The translations under genes and the position numbers were made by a program. A stretch of DNA of 46,680 bases from a bacterium (lineage in GTDB: Bacteria > Patescibacteriota > UBA1384 > XYA2-FULL-43-10 > JAKAMI01), in the NCBI GenBank assembly GCA_021812945.1, contig JAKAMI010000005.1, forward strand, positions 1-46,680, read 5' to 3'. This document shows, piece after piece, positions 19,209-28,947 of the stretch (positions within the stretch are counted from its first letter, which is position 1; each line of letters starts with the position of its first letter). The notes under the pieces are model-generated. The model worked only from the letters and a program-made list of their open reading frames with translations. It was not told the origin of the DNA and searched no databases.

Positions 19209-21803
19209 ATGGTTTCCAAAAGAGCACTTGATGTTTTAGAGGAATACAAAAGCCGCGAAACCGGTCTTTTTGAAGATGAAGTTCAAAAAAGACTCCTGAA
19301 ATACGGCCGGAACAGTTTGAAAAAGAAAGATAAAAGCGGTTGGATCCGGATGATCGGCCGGCAATTTACCGATCTGATGGTGATTATTTTGTTGGTTGCC
19401 GGAACTCTGGCCTTTATTTTTAACTCTTTCCGGGACGCCGGAATAATGTTTTTGATCGTGGCCGTCAATGCCATGATCGGCTTTTTCCAAGAGTTCAAGA
19501 TCGAAAAAACGCTCTCTAGCCTTTCCGAACTGCTGCCACAAAAGGTACGGGTTTTCAGAAACAGCAGAGAAACCGAGATCTTGTCCGAGTCGGTGGTACT
19601 GGGAGACGTCATAGTCATAGCCGCCGGAGAAGATATTCCGGCCGATGCTATTATTCTGGAATCTTACGGCCTTAAAACAGACGAGAGTACCTTGACCGGA
19701 GAATCCCATCCCGTCCCCAAAGAAGCGCTTCTTTCTAACCATCAAACGGACGAAAATATGGTCTTTATGGGTACCACGGTTGTCGGCGGCTCGGCTAAAG
19801 CAGCGGTTATTTCTACCGGTTTTTCAACTCGCTTCGGTAAGATTGCCAGCCTCTCCACCGGCATCAAACGCAGTTTCAGCCCTCTACAAAAAAAGTTAAA
19901 TCAAATGAGCAAACTGGTGGCCAGAATTGCCATCATCATTCTGGCCGTGGTAGTCATCTACGGCGCTTTCACCGGCAAAGATCTGATGTCCAATTTTCTT
20001 TTTGCCCTAGCGCTGGCAGCCGCGGTTGTCCCGGAAGGCCTGCCGGCGACCGTTTCCGTAGCCCTCTCTCTAGCCGCCAGCCGGCTGGCTAAGAAAAATG
20101 CCCTGGTCAAAAAACTCACCTCCACCGAATCCCTCGGCGCCGCTACGGTTATCTGTACCGATAAAACCGGTACGATCACTGAAGGCAAGATGGAGATCGA
20201 GACATTCTGGTCATTAAAGCAAGGGAAGATCAGGATAGACCAGCTCAAAGTCGCCGAGCTTGATATTATCAAAAATATCTTTGCGCTCTGCAATCACGCG
20301 GAAGCGGTCGACGGCAAACTTTCCGGCAACTACAACGAAATCAGCCTGCTGGAATATTTAACCAAGAATCGGGTCAATTTCGAAAAACTACGCAAATATT
20401 ATTCGATTATCCACGAGATACCTTTCTCCTCCGAGCGTAAAATGATGTCGGTGGTCGTAAAAATCGACGAGGCGTTTTGGCTCCTGACCAAGGGTTTACC
20501 GGAAAAAGTTGTCAAAGCTGCCAATCTTTCCGGTCCGCTAAATCGTCGGATTCAGAAAATTTCAGATAATTTTTCAGAACAGTCGCTTCATAATCTGGCT
20601 TTTGCCTACAAACGCTTGCCCAAAGGCTTTAAAACACCAAAAAACCTTAAGGGTAAGACCCTAAAGGATTTCGATCTAAAATTGGAAGCCAAACTAGATT
20701 TCTTGGGGATTGTCGGTCTGTCCGACCCCATCAAAGAGGGAGTTGTAGAAGCGGTCAAGAATTGTCACCTGGCTGGTATTCGGGTCAATATGATTACCGG
20801 TGATTCCCTTAAAACCGCCTTGGCGATAGCCAAGAAAATTAATTTATTCAATGATAAATCTGATCATATTTTTACCGGTTTGGAAGTCAACCGGATGAGC
20901 GACTTGGAGCTACGGAATGTCCTGCAAAAAAATGTTGTCTTTGCCGAGATAGACCCGGAACACAAGCTCAAAATAGTTGAAAATCTGCAAGCTCTGGGCG
21001 AGATCGTGGCCATGACCGGAGACGGAGTCAATGACGCCCCGGCCTTGAAACGGGCCGATATCGGCGTCTCAATGGGTAAAAAAGGCACCGATGTGGCCAA
21101 GGAAGCCGCCGATATGATTCTCTTGGACGATAACTTTACCACCATTGTCAAAGCCATTTACGAAGGCAGGATTATTTTTGAAAACATCCAAAAAATAGTT
21201 TATTACGTTTTTGCCAACAACGCCGGCGAGCTCTTTACGGTCGTACTCGGGATATTACTGCAATTACCTTTGCCCATTATTGCCGTTCAAATCCTAGCCA
21301 TTGATCTTGGGACCAACGTCCTGCCATCGCTTTCTTTAGCCGCCGACAAGGGCGATCAATCTTTGATGCGCGAGCCGGCTCAGCATCGAGGCATCAGTTT
21401 GCTGAACCAAAGAAATATTACTAAAATACTGGTCACCGGCTTGGTAGTCGGAGCCGGCGCCAATATTTCCTTCTACCTGCTTCATCGCTTCGGCTATCCT
21501 TACACTGTCGCCACCACCGCCTCTTACGCCACCATTGCACTTTGTCAGATAATCAGTATCTGGATGACGCACCTTGATTTCAGAGGTTCGATCTTGAGCC
21601 CGAAAATATTTGATAATACGTACCTGATCCTGGCGGAAATTGTTTCTCTCGGTCTGTTATTTTCTGTTGTCTACCTCAAATCTTTTCAATCCATTCTCTC
21701 CACCGCTCCCTTAAACCCGGTGGCCTGGTGCCTCCCCGTCCTCTCGGCACTTCTTCTGGCGGTCATTGGCCAAATCTTCTTTATGAAAAAACTTGAGAAA
21801 TAG
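19209..21803 (+). CDS. P2-type cation-transporting ATPase
   Basis: An 864-residue P-type ATPase with the actuator TGE (163-165), M4 motif VPEGLPA near 274, phosphorylation site DKTGT (Asp318), and hinge TGDGVNDAP (Asp605, Asp609). About ten membrane helices are present. The M6 segment AIDLGTNVLPSLSLA is closer to Na+/K+ and H+/K+ ATPases (DLGTD) than to SERCA (NLVTD), while M5 (NNAGELF) is SERCA-like. The ion could therefore be Na+, K+, H+ or Ca2+. It is monocistronic, with a weak AGGTAAG before the ATG. It would maintain ion gradients at the cytoplasmic membrane. Confidence 0.92.
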   Translation: MVSKRALDVLEEYKSRETGLFEDEVQKRLLKYGRNSLKKKDKSGWIRMIGRQFTDLMVIILLVAGTLAFIFNSFRDAGIMFLIVAVNAMIGFFQEFKIEKTLSSLSELLPQKVRVFRNSRETEILSESVVLGDVIVIAAGEDIPADAIILESYGLKTDESTLTGESHPVPKEALLSNHQTDENMVFMGTTVVGGSAKAAVISTGFSTRFGKIASLSTGIKRSFSPLQKKLNQMSKLVARIAIIILAVVVIYGAFTGKDLMSNFLFALALAAAVVPEGLPATVSVALSLAASRLAKKNALVKKLTSTESLGAATVICTDKTGTITEGKMEIETFWSLKQGKIRIDQLKVAELDIIKNIFALCNHAEAVDGKLSGNYNEISLLEYLTKNRVNFEKLRKYYSIIHEIPFSSERKMMSVVVKIDEAFWLLTKGLPEKVVKAANLSGPLNRRIQKISDNFSEQSLHNLAFAYKRLPKGFKTPKNLKGKTLKDFDLKLEAKLDFLGIVGLSDPIKEGVVEAVKNCHLAGIRVNMITGDSLKTALAIAKKINLFNDKSDHIFTGLEVNRMSDLELRNVLQKNVVFAEIDPEHKLKIVENLQALGEIVAMTGDGVNDAPALKRADIGVSMGKKGTDVAKEAADMILLDDNFTTIVKAIYEGRIIFENIQKIVYYVFANNAGELFTVVLGILLQLPLPIIAVQILAIDLGTNVLPSLSLAADKGDQSLMREPAQHRGISLLNQRNITKILVTGLVVGAGANISFYLLHRFGYPYTVATTASYATIALCQIISIWMTHLDFRGSILSPKIFDNTYLILAEIVSLGLLFSVVYLKSFQSILSTAPLNPVAWCLPVLSALLLAVIGQIFFMKKLEK

Positions 21804-21866
21804 CTGTTTTGACGTGTTAAGTTTCCGTTTTCAGCCTATACCACAATGGAATTATACTTCCGTTTC

Positions 21867-21875
21867 TGGTATTTT
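21867..21875 (+). promoter_or_regulatory. Extended -10 before the ychF leader ORF
   Basis: TGG-TATTTT (21867-21875) is followed by ATTCTC and an ATG at 21882. A weak -35 (TGGAAT, 21847-21852) lies at 17-nt spacing. Confidence 0.5.
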
Positions 21876-21881
21876 ATTCTC

Positions 21882-21920
21882 ATGAAAAAATATTCTAGAA
21901 CACTGAAAGTTGGAATATGA
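21882..21920 (+). CDS. Putative leaderless 12-aa ORF overlapping ychF
   Basis: ATG at 21882, 6 nt after an extended -10, opens 12 codons ([12 protein letters not shown]). Its TGA stop overlaps the ychF ATG as ATGA. Such a short leaderless frame could deliver ribosomes to ychF by termination-reinitiation, since ychF itself has only a poor Shine-Dalgarno. It may also be chance. Confidence 0.35.
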   Translation: MKKYSRTLKVGI

Positions 21921-23050
21921 GCCTCAAGATCGGGATTGTCGGGTTGCCCAATGTGGGTAAATCGACATTATTTAATGCCTTGGTTAAAGGGTCAAAAGCC
22001 GAGGCGGCCAACTACCCTTTTTGCACCATCGAGCCCAATGTCGGCATAGTTGAGGTGCCGGATGAACGGCTAAAACCGCTGGCCGAGATTTCTAAGTCCG
22101 AAAAAATAATTCCGGCGGTAGTTGAGTTTGTCGACATCGCCGGTTTGGTGCGCGGCGCTTCCAAGGGCGAGGGGTTGGGCAACCAATTCCTAGCTCACAT
22201 CCGCGAATGCTCAGCCATTGCTATGGTGGTGCGATTTTTTGAGGACAAAAATGTCACGCACATTGAGGAAAAGCTGGATCCGATGAGCGATATCGAAACC
22301 ATAGAGACTGAGCTTCAGCTGGCCGACTTACAAACTCTAGAGAAGAGGATAGCTTCGGCGGAGAAAGATATTAAATCGGGTGATCGGTTATCGGTTATCC
22401 GTATTCAGGGGTTGAAGAAACTAAAACAGGCGCTAGACGAGGGCAAAAACGCCCGAGAAGTCGAACTTACCGACGAGGAAAACGAACATCTAAAAGACCT
22501 GATGCTTCTGACCCAAAAGCCTATTTTGTATGTGGCTAATTGTTCGGAAGAACAACTAGTCAAATTCAAAGAAATCCTTCGACAGGCCGAGGACCCCTCC
22601 GAGGCAAGAAACAATAACCAAACGGATAACGGAATACTGATAACTGATTACAATTTCATCCCCATAAGCGCCAAAGTTGAGGCCGAGTTGAATGATTTGC
22701 CGGATGGTGACAAGGCTGAATACCTCGAGTCTCTAGGCATAAAGGAATCCGGCCTTCATCACCTCATCAAAGAAGCGTACAAGGCGCTGGGATTGATGAC
22801 TTACCTCACCTCCGGCGAGAAAGAGACCCGAGCTTGGACGATAGAACGAGGCTTCACCGCTCCTCAGGCCGCCGGCGTCATCCACACCGACTTCGAACGA
22901 GGCTTTATCGCCGCTGATGTAGTTAATTATCAAGATTTTGTGGCCAACAACGGCTGGGCCGGCGCCAGGGCCCATGGCCTCGTCCGAACCGAGGGCAAAA
23001 GCTACCTGATGAAAGACGGCGATATTTGCTTGTTTAAATTCAACGTTTGA
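21917..23050 (+). CDS. ychF: YchF/OLA1-family redox-responsive ATPase
   Basis: A 377-residue Obg-family P-loop protein: G1 [13 protein letters not shown] near 8, [15 protein letters not shown] near 35, G3 [17 protein letters not shown] near 75, a coiled-coil arm near 130-180 and a C-terminal TGS-like domain ending [11 protein letters not shown]. YchF binds ATP rather than GTP and associates with the ribosome. Residues about 230-245 ([15 protein letters not shown]) look encoded by the 'ggataacggaatactgataactg' repeat wording and replace the usual connecting segment. Expression may be coupled to the micro-ORF at 21882-21920. Confidence 0.93.
   Translation: MSLKIGIVGLPNVGKSTLFNALVKGSKAEAANYPFCTIEPNVGIVEVPDERLKPLAEISKSEKIIPAVVEFVDIAGLVRGASKGEGLGNQFLAHIRECSAIAMVVRFFEDKNVTHIEEKLDPMSDIETIETELQLADLQTLEKRIASAEKDIKSGDRLSVIRIQGLKKLKQALDEGKNAREVELTDEENEHLKDLMLLTQKPILYVANCSEEQLVKFKEILRQAEDPSEARNNNQTDNGILITDYNFIPISAKVEAELNDLPDGDKAEYLESLGIKESGLHHLIKEAYKALGLMTYLTSGEKETRAWTIERGFTAPQAAGVIHTDFERGFIAADVVNYQDFVANNGWAGARAHGLVRTEGKSYLMKDGDICLFKFNV
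22605..22650 (+). repeat. Repeat-derived segment inside ychF
   Basis: Low-complexity words AACAATAACC, ACGGATAACGG and ACTGATAACTG run through the coding frame. Similar wording occurs in leuS near 31930-31955 and in non-coding tracts. Confidence 0.45.
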
Positions 23051-23384
23051 CTCCCCTGTGTCATCCTGAACAAGTCCTCGAGCCGAAGGATCTAACATAG
23101 CGAATTGGAATTCGATCTAGAATCGGCCCTAGATTCTTCACTTTCAGCTCAGAATGACCGGCGTCGTTTGACTCTGAAACATTTTTTTGATAAGTTAGGA
23201 TTATTAGAGACCGTGCTTTAGCATGTTAATAAGCACCCTGAAGGGTGGGCTCAAGGTAATTGAGACCGGACTTTAGTCTGTTATCTGCAAGCTAAAGCTT
23301 GTTCTACAATTAAAACTTCCCCCAATGAACATCGGGGGCTTCGCCCACACTCATGGGAATTACGAAGGCCACAAGGAGAAATTT
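23051..23384. repeat. 334-bp gap before rpsF filled by two repeat families
   Basis: The first half (23057-23160) is a GTCATCCTGAAC...AGAATGACC element. The second half (23205-23310) is the TTTAGCATG/ACCCTGAAGGGTGGGCTCAAG/AAGCTAAAGCTTGTT family. A CCCCC...GGGGG hairpin (23321-23338) follows near the rpsF leader. No gene is seen. Confidence 0.65.
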
Positions 23385-24308
23385 ATGCGAGAGTACGAAC
23401 TGGTATTCCTAGTTGCCGATAATGTCGCCGAAGATAAGCAGGCGGCCGTTTTGGATAAGATTAAAAAACTGATCACCGAGGCCGGCGGCTCCGTCGCTAA
23501 AGCCGAAAATCTTGGCCGCCGACGCTTGGCGTACGAGATCAAAAAGAATGAATTTGCCACTTACCATGTGGTAAATTTCAAGGTTGAAGGCAAAGAACTC
23601 CAAGAAATTGAGCATGATATTCGTCTGATCCAAGAAGTTTTGCGGCATCTGATAGTTCTAAGAAGCGTCGAGCATGTCTCGATCCTTGAAGAAAAACTTG
23701 AAGCTGCGAGCGAAAAAGAAATTGCCGAAGCGATCGGTGGCGAGAGAAGCGTCGAGCAGGTCGAAGGCGAAACCGAAGCCAGCTATGACCTGATGGCCAA
23801 GAGAGATAATCAGTCCGAAGTCCTTGAGTCCAAAAGTCCGGAAGGAATATCTCAATCCGAAGTTCTAAGCCCCGATCTCAAGGAAAAAAGTGCGGCTGTT
23901 GTTGAATCAGGCGATGGAATTTTAGAGGAAAAGATCGAGAAGTCGGCCAAAAAAGTCAAGAAGCCGCAAGTAAAGAAAACTGTCGAAAAAGTCGAAACTG
24001 AAGAAACAGTCGAAGGTGATAAAGTCGTCATTCCTGCCTCTTCACTTGTCATTCCTGCGAAGGCAGGAATCCAGACTGGATCCCGGATTAAGTCCGGGAT
24101 GACAGAAAAAATCACGACAGACACAAAAGAAAAAGTTACCGAAGAAGTCAAATCAAAAACCGAAAAAGCAGAATCGAAAAAGAAACCGGCTCTAGAGAAC
24201 CGTCCTGAGCAAGTCAGCGAGTCGAAGGATCACAAGGCCGAGGACGAAGCCGAACGCCTCAAGAAACTCGACGACAAACTGGCCGATATTTTAGGAGACG
24301 ACTTATAA
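23385..24308 (+). CDS. rpsF: 30S ribosomal protein S6 with very long charged tail
   Basis: A 307-residue protein. Residues 1-95 are S6 (MREYELVFLV, GRRRLAYEIKKNEFATYHVVNF, LRHLIVLRSV, quoted in parts). Bacterial S6 normally has 95-135 residues. Here about 200 extra residues follow, rich in Lys, Glu, Ser and Val. They include SPEGISQSEVLSPD words and an in-frame palindromic repeat (VIPAKAGIQTGSR near 222). S6 binds S18 on the 30S platform. The start at 23385 is fixed by AAGGAG 7 nt upstream; an earlier ATG at 23325 lacks one. The gene order rpsF-rpsR-ssb is the widespread bacterial one. Confidence 0.93.
   Translation: MREYELVFLVADNVAEDKQAAVLDKIKKLITEAGGSVAKAENLGRRRLAYEIKKNEFATYHVVNFKVEGKELQEIEHDIRLIQEVLRHLIVLRSVEHVSILEEKLEAASEKEIAEAIGGERSVEQVEGETEASYDLMAKRDNQSEVLESKSPEGISQSEVLSPDLKEKSAAVVESGDGILEEKIEKSAKKVKKPQVKKTVEKVETEETVEGDKVVIPASSLVIPAKAGIQTGSRIKSGMTEKITTDTKEKVTEEVKSKTEKAESKKKPALENRPEQVSESKDHKAEDEAERLKKLDDKLADILGDDL
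24049..24105 (+). repeat. Palindromic repeat inside rpsF
   Basis: GTCATTCCTGCGAAGGCAGG followed by ATCCCGGATTAAGTCCGGGAT and GACA, read in frame as VIPAKAGIQTG... It is related to the 65-bp elements in polA and to 31858-31927 in leuS. Confidence 0.8.
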
Positions 24309-24397
24309 GAATAAAACAGTCTAAGAGTCTATAAGTCCGAAAGTCCGAAAGGATCTCTAAGACTTTAAGACTTCTGGACTATAGACTAAGGAATTTT
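24309..24397. repeat. 'agtccgaaagtcc' tract between rpsF and rpsR
   Basis: Repeated GTCTAAGAGTC, AAGTCCGAAAGTCC and GACTTTAAGACTT words. The same wording is translated in rpsA, rpsF, ssb and the proteins at 7910 and 10199, which indicates a sequence family shared by coding and non-coding DNA. Confidence 0.6.
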
Positions 24398-24628
24398 ATG
24401 GCTTACGTACAAAAATTTGTGCCGATCAACCGCGAGTGTGTTTTTTGCCACAACAAGGTGAAGGAAATTGATTATAAAGACGGGCAAATGCTCGGCAAAT
24501 ATCTTTCGCGCTGGGCGAAGATCGAAACTCGCAGACGCACCGGTTGTTGTTCCCGTCATCAAAGGCAGTTGGCGCTCGCTCTCAAACGCGCCCGGTTTTT
24601 GGCTATTCTACCGTATACGGTTAAATAA
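24398..24628 (+). CDS. rpsR: 30S ribosomal protein S18
   Basis: A 76-residue basic protein with VPINRECVFCHNK near 8, CSRHQRQLALALKRARFLAILPY at the end (region 52-74), and three cysteines suitable for a zinc site (CxxC and CC). It pairs with S6 on the 30S platform. AAGGA lies 5 nt before the ATG. It is second in rpsF-rpsR-ssb. Confidence 0.95.
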   Translation: MAYVQKFVPINRECVFCHNKVKEIDYKDGQMLGKYLSRWAKIETRRRTGCCSRHQRQLALALKRARFLAILPYTVK

Positions 24629-24801
24629 GTTGAGGAAACCACACGGATCACGACACAGATTTACACGGCTGTTTAAACCGTGGTCTATCCGTGTTAAAAT
24701 CCGTGTGGTATCTACAATATAATTTAGTTGACTCCGCCCTCCTTCGTCCACCCAGAACGGACTACGGAAGGGCAAAATTACTTCGTAATTTTGGAGGCCT
24801 T
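24629..24801. repeat. rpsR-ssb spacer with two inverted repeats
   Basis: CCACACGGATCACG...ATCCGTGTGG (24637-24712) forms a large imperfect stem. A second, GCCCTCCTTCGT...ACGGAAGGGC, leads into the AAAATTAC-TTC-GTAATTTT hairpin (24774-24792) that touches the ssb Shine-Dalgarno. Confidence 0.6.
24774..24797 (+). promoter_or_regulatory. Hairpin abutting the ssb Shine-Dalgarno
   Basis: A perfect 8-bp stem with a 3-nt loop (24774-24792) ends directly at GGAGG (24793-24797), 4 nt before the ssb ATG. Extension or melting of this stem could change access to the ribosome-binding site. Confidence 0.45.
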
Positions 24802-25314
24802 ATGTTGAATCTAAACAAAGTGATGATCATCGGCAACTTGACCAGGGATCCGGAGATGCGCTACACTCCGAATGGCGCCGCCGTGACTTCGTTTGGCGTC
24901 GCCACTAACCGCCGCTGGACCGGCCAGGATGGTAACGCAACCGATGAAGTCGAGTTTCACGACGTGACCGCCTGGGGTAAGCTGGCCGAGATTGCAACCC
25001 AAGTCCTAAGAAAAGGCGCTCCGGCTTTCGTCGAAGGCCGCCTTCGCACCCATTCATGGGAAGGCCAAGACGGGGTCAAGCGTTTCAAAACCGAGATAGT
25101 GGCTGAAAATCTGATAGCGCTTTCCGGCAAGCCCGGTGGTTCGAGCGACTATGCTCCTTCGAGCCAGAGCCCAGTCGATGAGCCGGTTCAAGAAAATCCG
25201 GTTGATGAGATCTCCAAACCGGCAAAAGAGTCTAAAGTCCAAGGGTCCAAAAGTCCCAAGGAAGACACGCCGGATGAAGAGGAAGAGATAAATATTGAAG
25301 ACATCCCTTTTTAG
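24802..25314 (+). CDS. ssb: Single-stranded DNA-binding protein
   Basis: A 170-residue SSB: OB-fold with MLNLNKVMIIGNLTRDPEMR at the start, VATNRRW near 32, DEVEFHDVTAWGKLAE near 43, FVEGRLRTHSWEGQDG near 72. It ends in an acidic tail EEEINIEDIPF, the conserved DIPF-type tip that recruits repair and replication enzymes. A repeat-encoded SKVQGSKSPKEDTPDE stretch precedes the tip. The start is fixed by GGAGG 4 nt upstream; a longer frame from 24691 has no site. Third gene of rpsF-rpsR-ssb. Confidence 0.95.
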   Translation: MLNLNKVMIIGNLTRDPEMRYTPNGAAVTSFGVATNRRWTGQDGNATDEVEFHDVTAWGKLAEIATQVLRKGAPAFVEGRLRTHSWEGQDGVKRFKTEIVAENLIALSGKPGGSSDYAPSSQSPVDEPVQENPVDEISKPAKESKVQGSKSPKEDTPDEEEEINIEDIPF

Positions 25315-25452
25315 TTCAATTGAAAATTGAACTAAACAATGATCAATTATCAAGTATCAATGGTCAAGATTTGATCCGGCTGGTGTTCTCACTCTAACTG
25401 ATTCTTGAAAATTGATACTTAACTGATAATTGAGACTTGATACTTGAAAATT

Positions 25453-26010
25453 ATGTTAAGCATTACTGACTTAAAAACCGGCACCAAGATCAGCCTCGAC
25501 GGACAGCCCTACGAGGTGATTTTTTATGCCCAGCACAAACAGGGACGGGGCGGGTCTATTGTGAAAACCAAACTCAAAAACTTGATGACCGGAGCGACTT
25601 TGGACAAAACTTTTCAGGGTGCCGACAAGGTGGACGAAGCCAATCTCTCGCGAAAATCTGCGGCTTATTTATACCGGCAAGGTGATGTTTTTCTCTTCAT
25701 GGATAACTCAAACTACGAGCAATTTTCCATTGATCAATCCAGAATTGGCGATCTAATAAATTATCTGGTCGAAGGCGCCGAGACCGCAATTCTCTACTAC
25801 AACGATGAACCGATCAATATCGATCTCCCCATAAAAATGGATTTTGAGGTCGTCGAAGCTCCGCCCGGGGTCAAGGGCAACACCGCCTCCGGCGCCACCA
25901 AAGCTGCCAAGCTCGAGACCGGCCTAACCGTCCAGGTCCCCCTCTTTATCAAAACCGGCGACAAAGTCCGAGTAGATACGCGCACCGGCGCCTACATCGA
26001 GCGTGCCTGA
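25453..26010 (+). CDS. efp: Elongation factor P with Arg at the loop tip
   Basis: A 185-residue three-domain EF-P (SITDLKTGTKISLDGQPYEV start, KTKLKNLMTGATLDKTF near 38, YYNDEPINIDLPIKM near 119, GDKVRVDTRTGAYIERA end). It relieves ribosome stalling at consecutive prolines. The tip of domain I reads HKQGRGGSIV, so Arg32 replaces the lysine that is beta-lysylated in E. coli. Neither an EpmA/EarP-like modifying enzyme nor the EarP-type loop context is seen in the window. The start is ATG 25453; an upstream TTG at 25444 is less likely. Confidence 0.93.
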   Translation: MLSITDLKTGTKISLDGQPYEVIFYAQHKQGRGGSIVKTKLKNLMTGATLDKTFQGADKVDEANLSRKSAAYLYRQGDVFLFMDNSNYEQFSIDQSRIGDLINYLVEGAETAILYYNDEPINIDLPIKMDFEVVEAPPGVKGNTASGATKAAKLETGLTVQVPLFIKTGDKVRVDTRTGAYIERA

Positions 26011-26146
26011 TTTCTCTCCTTCGCGAATATACGAATCTTACGAAAATACAAATAGAGCTCATCCTAAAAAATCTCCTCATAGCCAACTTTTTTGCGTCCA
26101 GCCCATTTGTATTTTTGTTAAATTTGTAGATTTGCGAGGGGGGCCA
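26011..26146. repeat. 'cgaatatacgaat...tttgtatttttgtt...gcgagggg' repeat
   Basis: Two complementary halves (TTCGCGAATATACGAATC and TTTGTAGATTTGCGAGG) flank a short unique stretch. The same wording occurs at 3996-4025, 16370-16412 and 46000-46035. Confidence 0.55.
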
Positions 26147-26175
26147 TTGATACTCTTTCCCAAAACACTTAATAT
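26147..26175 (+). promoter_or_regulatory. Consensus-like promoter of the PRC-barrel gene (leaderless)
   Basis: TTGATA (26147-26152), 17-nt spacer, TAATAT (26170-26175). The ATG at 26183 lies 7 nt after the -10, so transcription should start at or beside the start codon, and no Shine-Dalgarno is present. Confidence 0.75.
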
Positions 26176-26182
26176 AGTGGTA

Positions 26183-26704
26183 ATGCTTATTTTATTCTCA
26201 AAGTTGAATAGCCTCCCCGTTATTGAGCTCGAGGGACAGCAAAAGGTTGCGGTCCTATCCGACGTGGTGGTGGAACCCAAAGATGGCAAGGTGCTGGGTC
26301 TAATTGTTAAAGTCGGCGGACTAATTTCGAAAGACCAGCTGATCGCTTCTCGGGACATAACCCAGCTTTTATCGACTGCGGTATTGATAGGCAATGCCGA
26401 TAAGATCTCTGACATCAACGAGGTCATCCGAGTTCACGAGCTCTACAAAAAGAAATTCGGGCTGATAAACAGAAATGTCAAGACTAAGAGCGGCAAATAC
26501 TTGGGCCGAGTCAACGATTTTCTGATTAACGATGAGACACTCTGCCTGGCCAAAATCTACGTCCGCCATCTCCTGTCCGATCGGATAATTCCGTACAATG
26601 CGATCATCAAAATAGATCATAAAGGTATAGTGGTTAAAGACGACTTCGAAGCACTGGCAGTCATGGAACAATCGGACACCGTCGGCGAAACAGAACTGGC
26701 GTAG
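26183..26704 (+). CDS. PRC-barrel domain protein (two copies)
   Basis: A 173-residue protein with two PRC-barrel-like repeats: residues 1-85 (LPVIELEGQQKVAVLSDVVV, DGKVLGLIVK) and 90-160 (NRNVKTKSGKYLGRVNDFLI, AKIYVRH). PRC barrels are small beta-barrels found in RNA-processing factors such as RimM and in photosynthetic reaction centres. A standalone pair suggests an RNA- or protein-binding adaptor, but the role is unknown. A shorter start (MLILFSKL, 26183) fits the leaderless promoter; the open frame upstream runs through repeat DNA. Confidence 0.75.
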   Translation: MLILFSKLNSLPVIELEGQQKVAVLSDVVVEPKDGKVLGLIVKVGGLISKDQLIASRDITQLLSTAVLIGNADKISDINEVIRVHELYKKKFGLINRNVKTKSGKYLGRVNDFLINDETLCLAKIYVRHLLSDRIIPYNAIIKIDHKGIVVKDDFEALAVMEQSDTVGETELA

Positions 26705-26813
26705 GTTAGTCAAAAGTTCGTAAAGTTATAAAGTAGAAAGTTATAAAATGATCTGTTCACCAACATTCCTGTCTCTCTGTCATTCCCGTGAAGACGGGAA
26801 TCTACTCACAAGA

Positions 26814-26859
26814 TAGCAAAAAACCACCCTTCGATTTTACTCAGGGTGATTTTTTGCTA
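26814..26859. terminator. Bidirectional terminator between the PRC-barrel gene and groL
   Basis: AGCAAAAAACCACCCT pairs with AGGGTGATTTTTTGCT across a 12-nt loop, with A/T runs on both sides. It serves the two convergent genes. Confidence 0.8.
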
Positions 26860-26902
26860 ATTCAACCTACTTTATAAACTTTTTACTTTATAACTTTCAA
26901 CC

Positions 26903-28633
<1,731 letters not shown>

Positions 28634-28649
28634 TTCAGTTTTGGAATTA

Positions 28650-28931
28650 TTACAAAATTCCAAGAATCTCATCTTCTTTTAAAATCTTGTACTCCGCCCC
28701 GTCGATCTTGATCTCGTCTCCGGCGTATTTGCCGTAGAGAACCTTGTCGCCGACTTTGACTTCAAAAGCGATCTTTTGACCATCTTTGCCGGTCTTACCC
28801 GTTCCCAAGGCGATAACTTTCCCCTCAGCCGGTTTCTCTTTGGCGCTGTCCGGCAGAACGATTCCGGACTTAGTCACCTCTTCCGCCGCCAAAGGCTCAA
28901 TTAACACACGATCCCCAAGTGGTTTCAACAT
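28650..28931 (-). CDS. groS: Co-chaperonin GroES
   Basis: A 93-residue Hsp10: MLKPLGDRVLIEPLAAEE start, SGIVLPDSAKEKPAEGKVIA mobile loop (near 22-41), GDKVLYGKYAGDEIKIDG near 61, EDEILGIL end. It caps GroEL. GAGGAG lies 6 nt before the ATG at 28931. It heads the operon behind a strong promoter (28972-29000) flanked by inverted repeats. Confidence 0.97.
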   Translation of the reverse strand: MLKPLGDRVLIEPLAAEEVTKSGIVLPDSAKEKPAEGKVIALGTGKTGKDGQKIAFEVKVGDKVLYGKYAGDEIKIDGAEYKILKEDEILGIL

Positions 28932-28947
28932 ATCGACTCCTCGTTAA

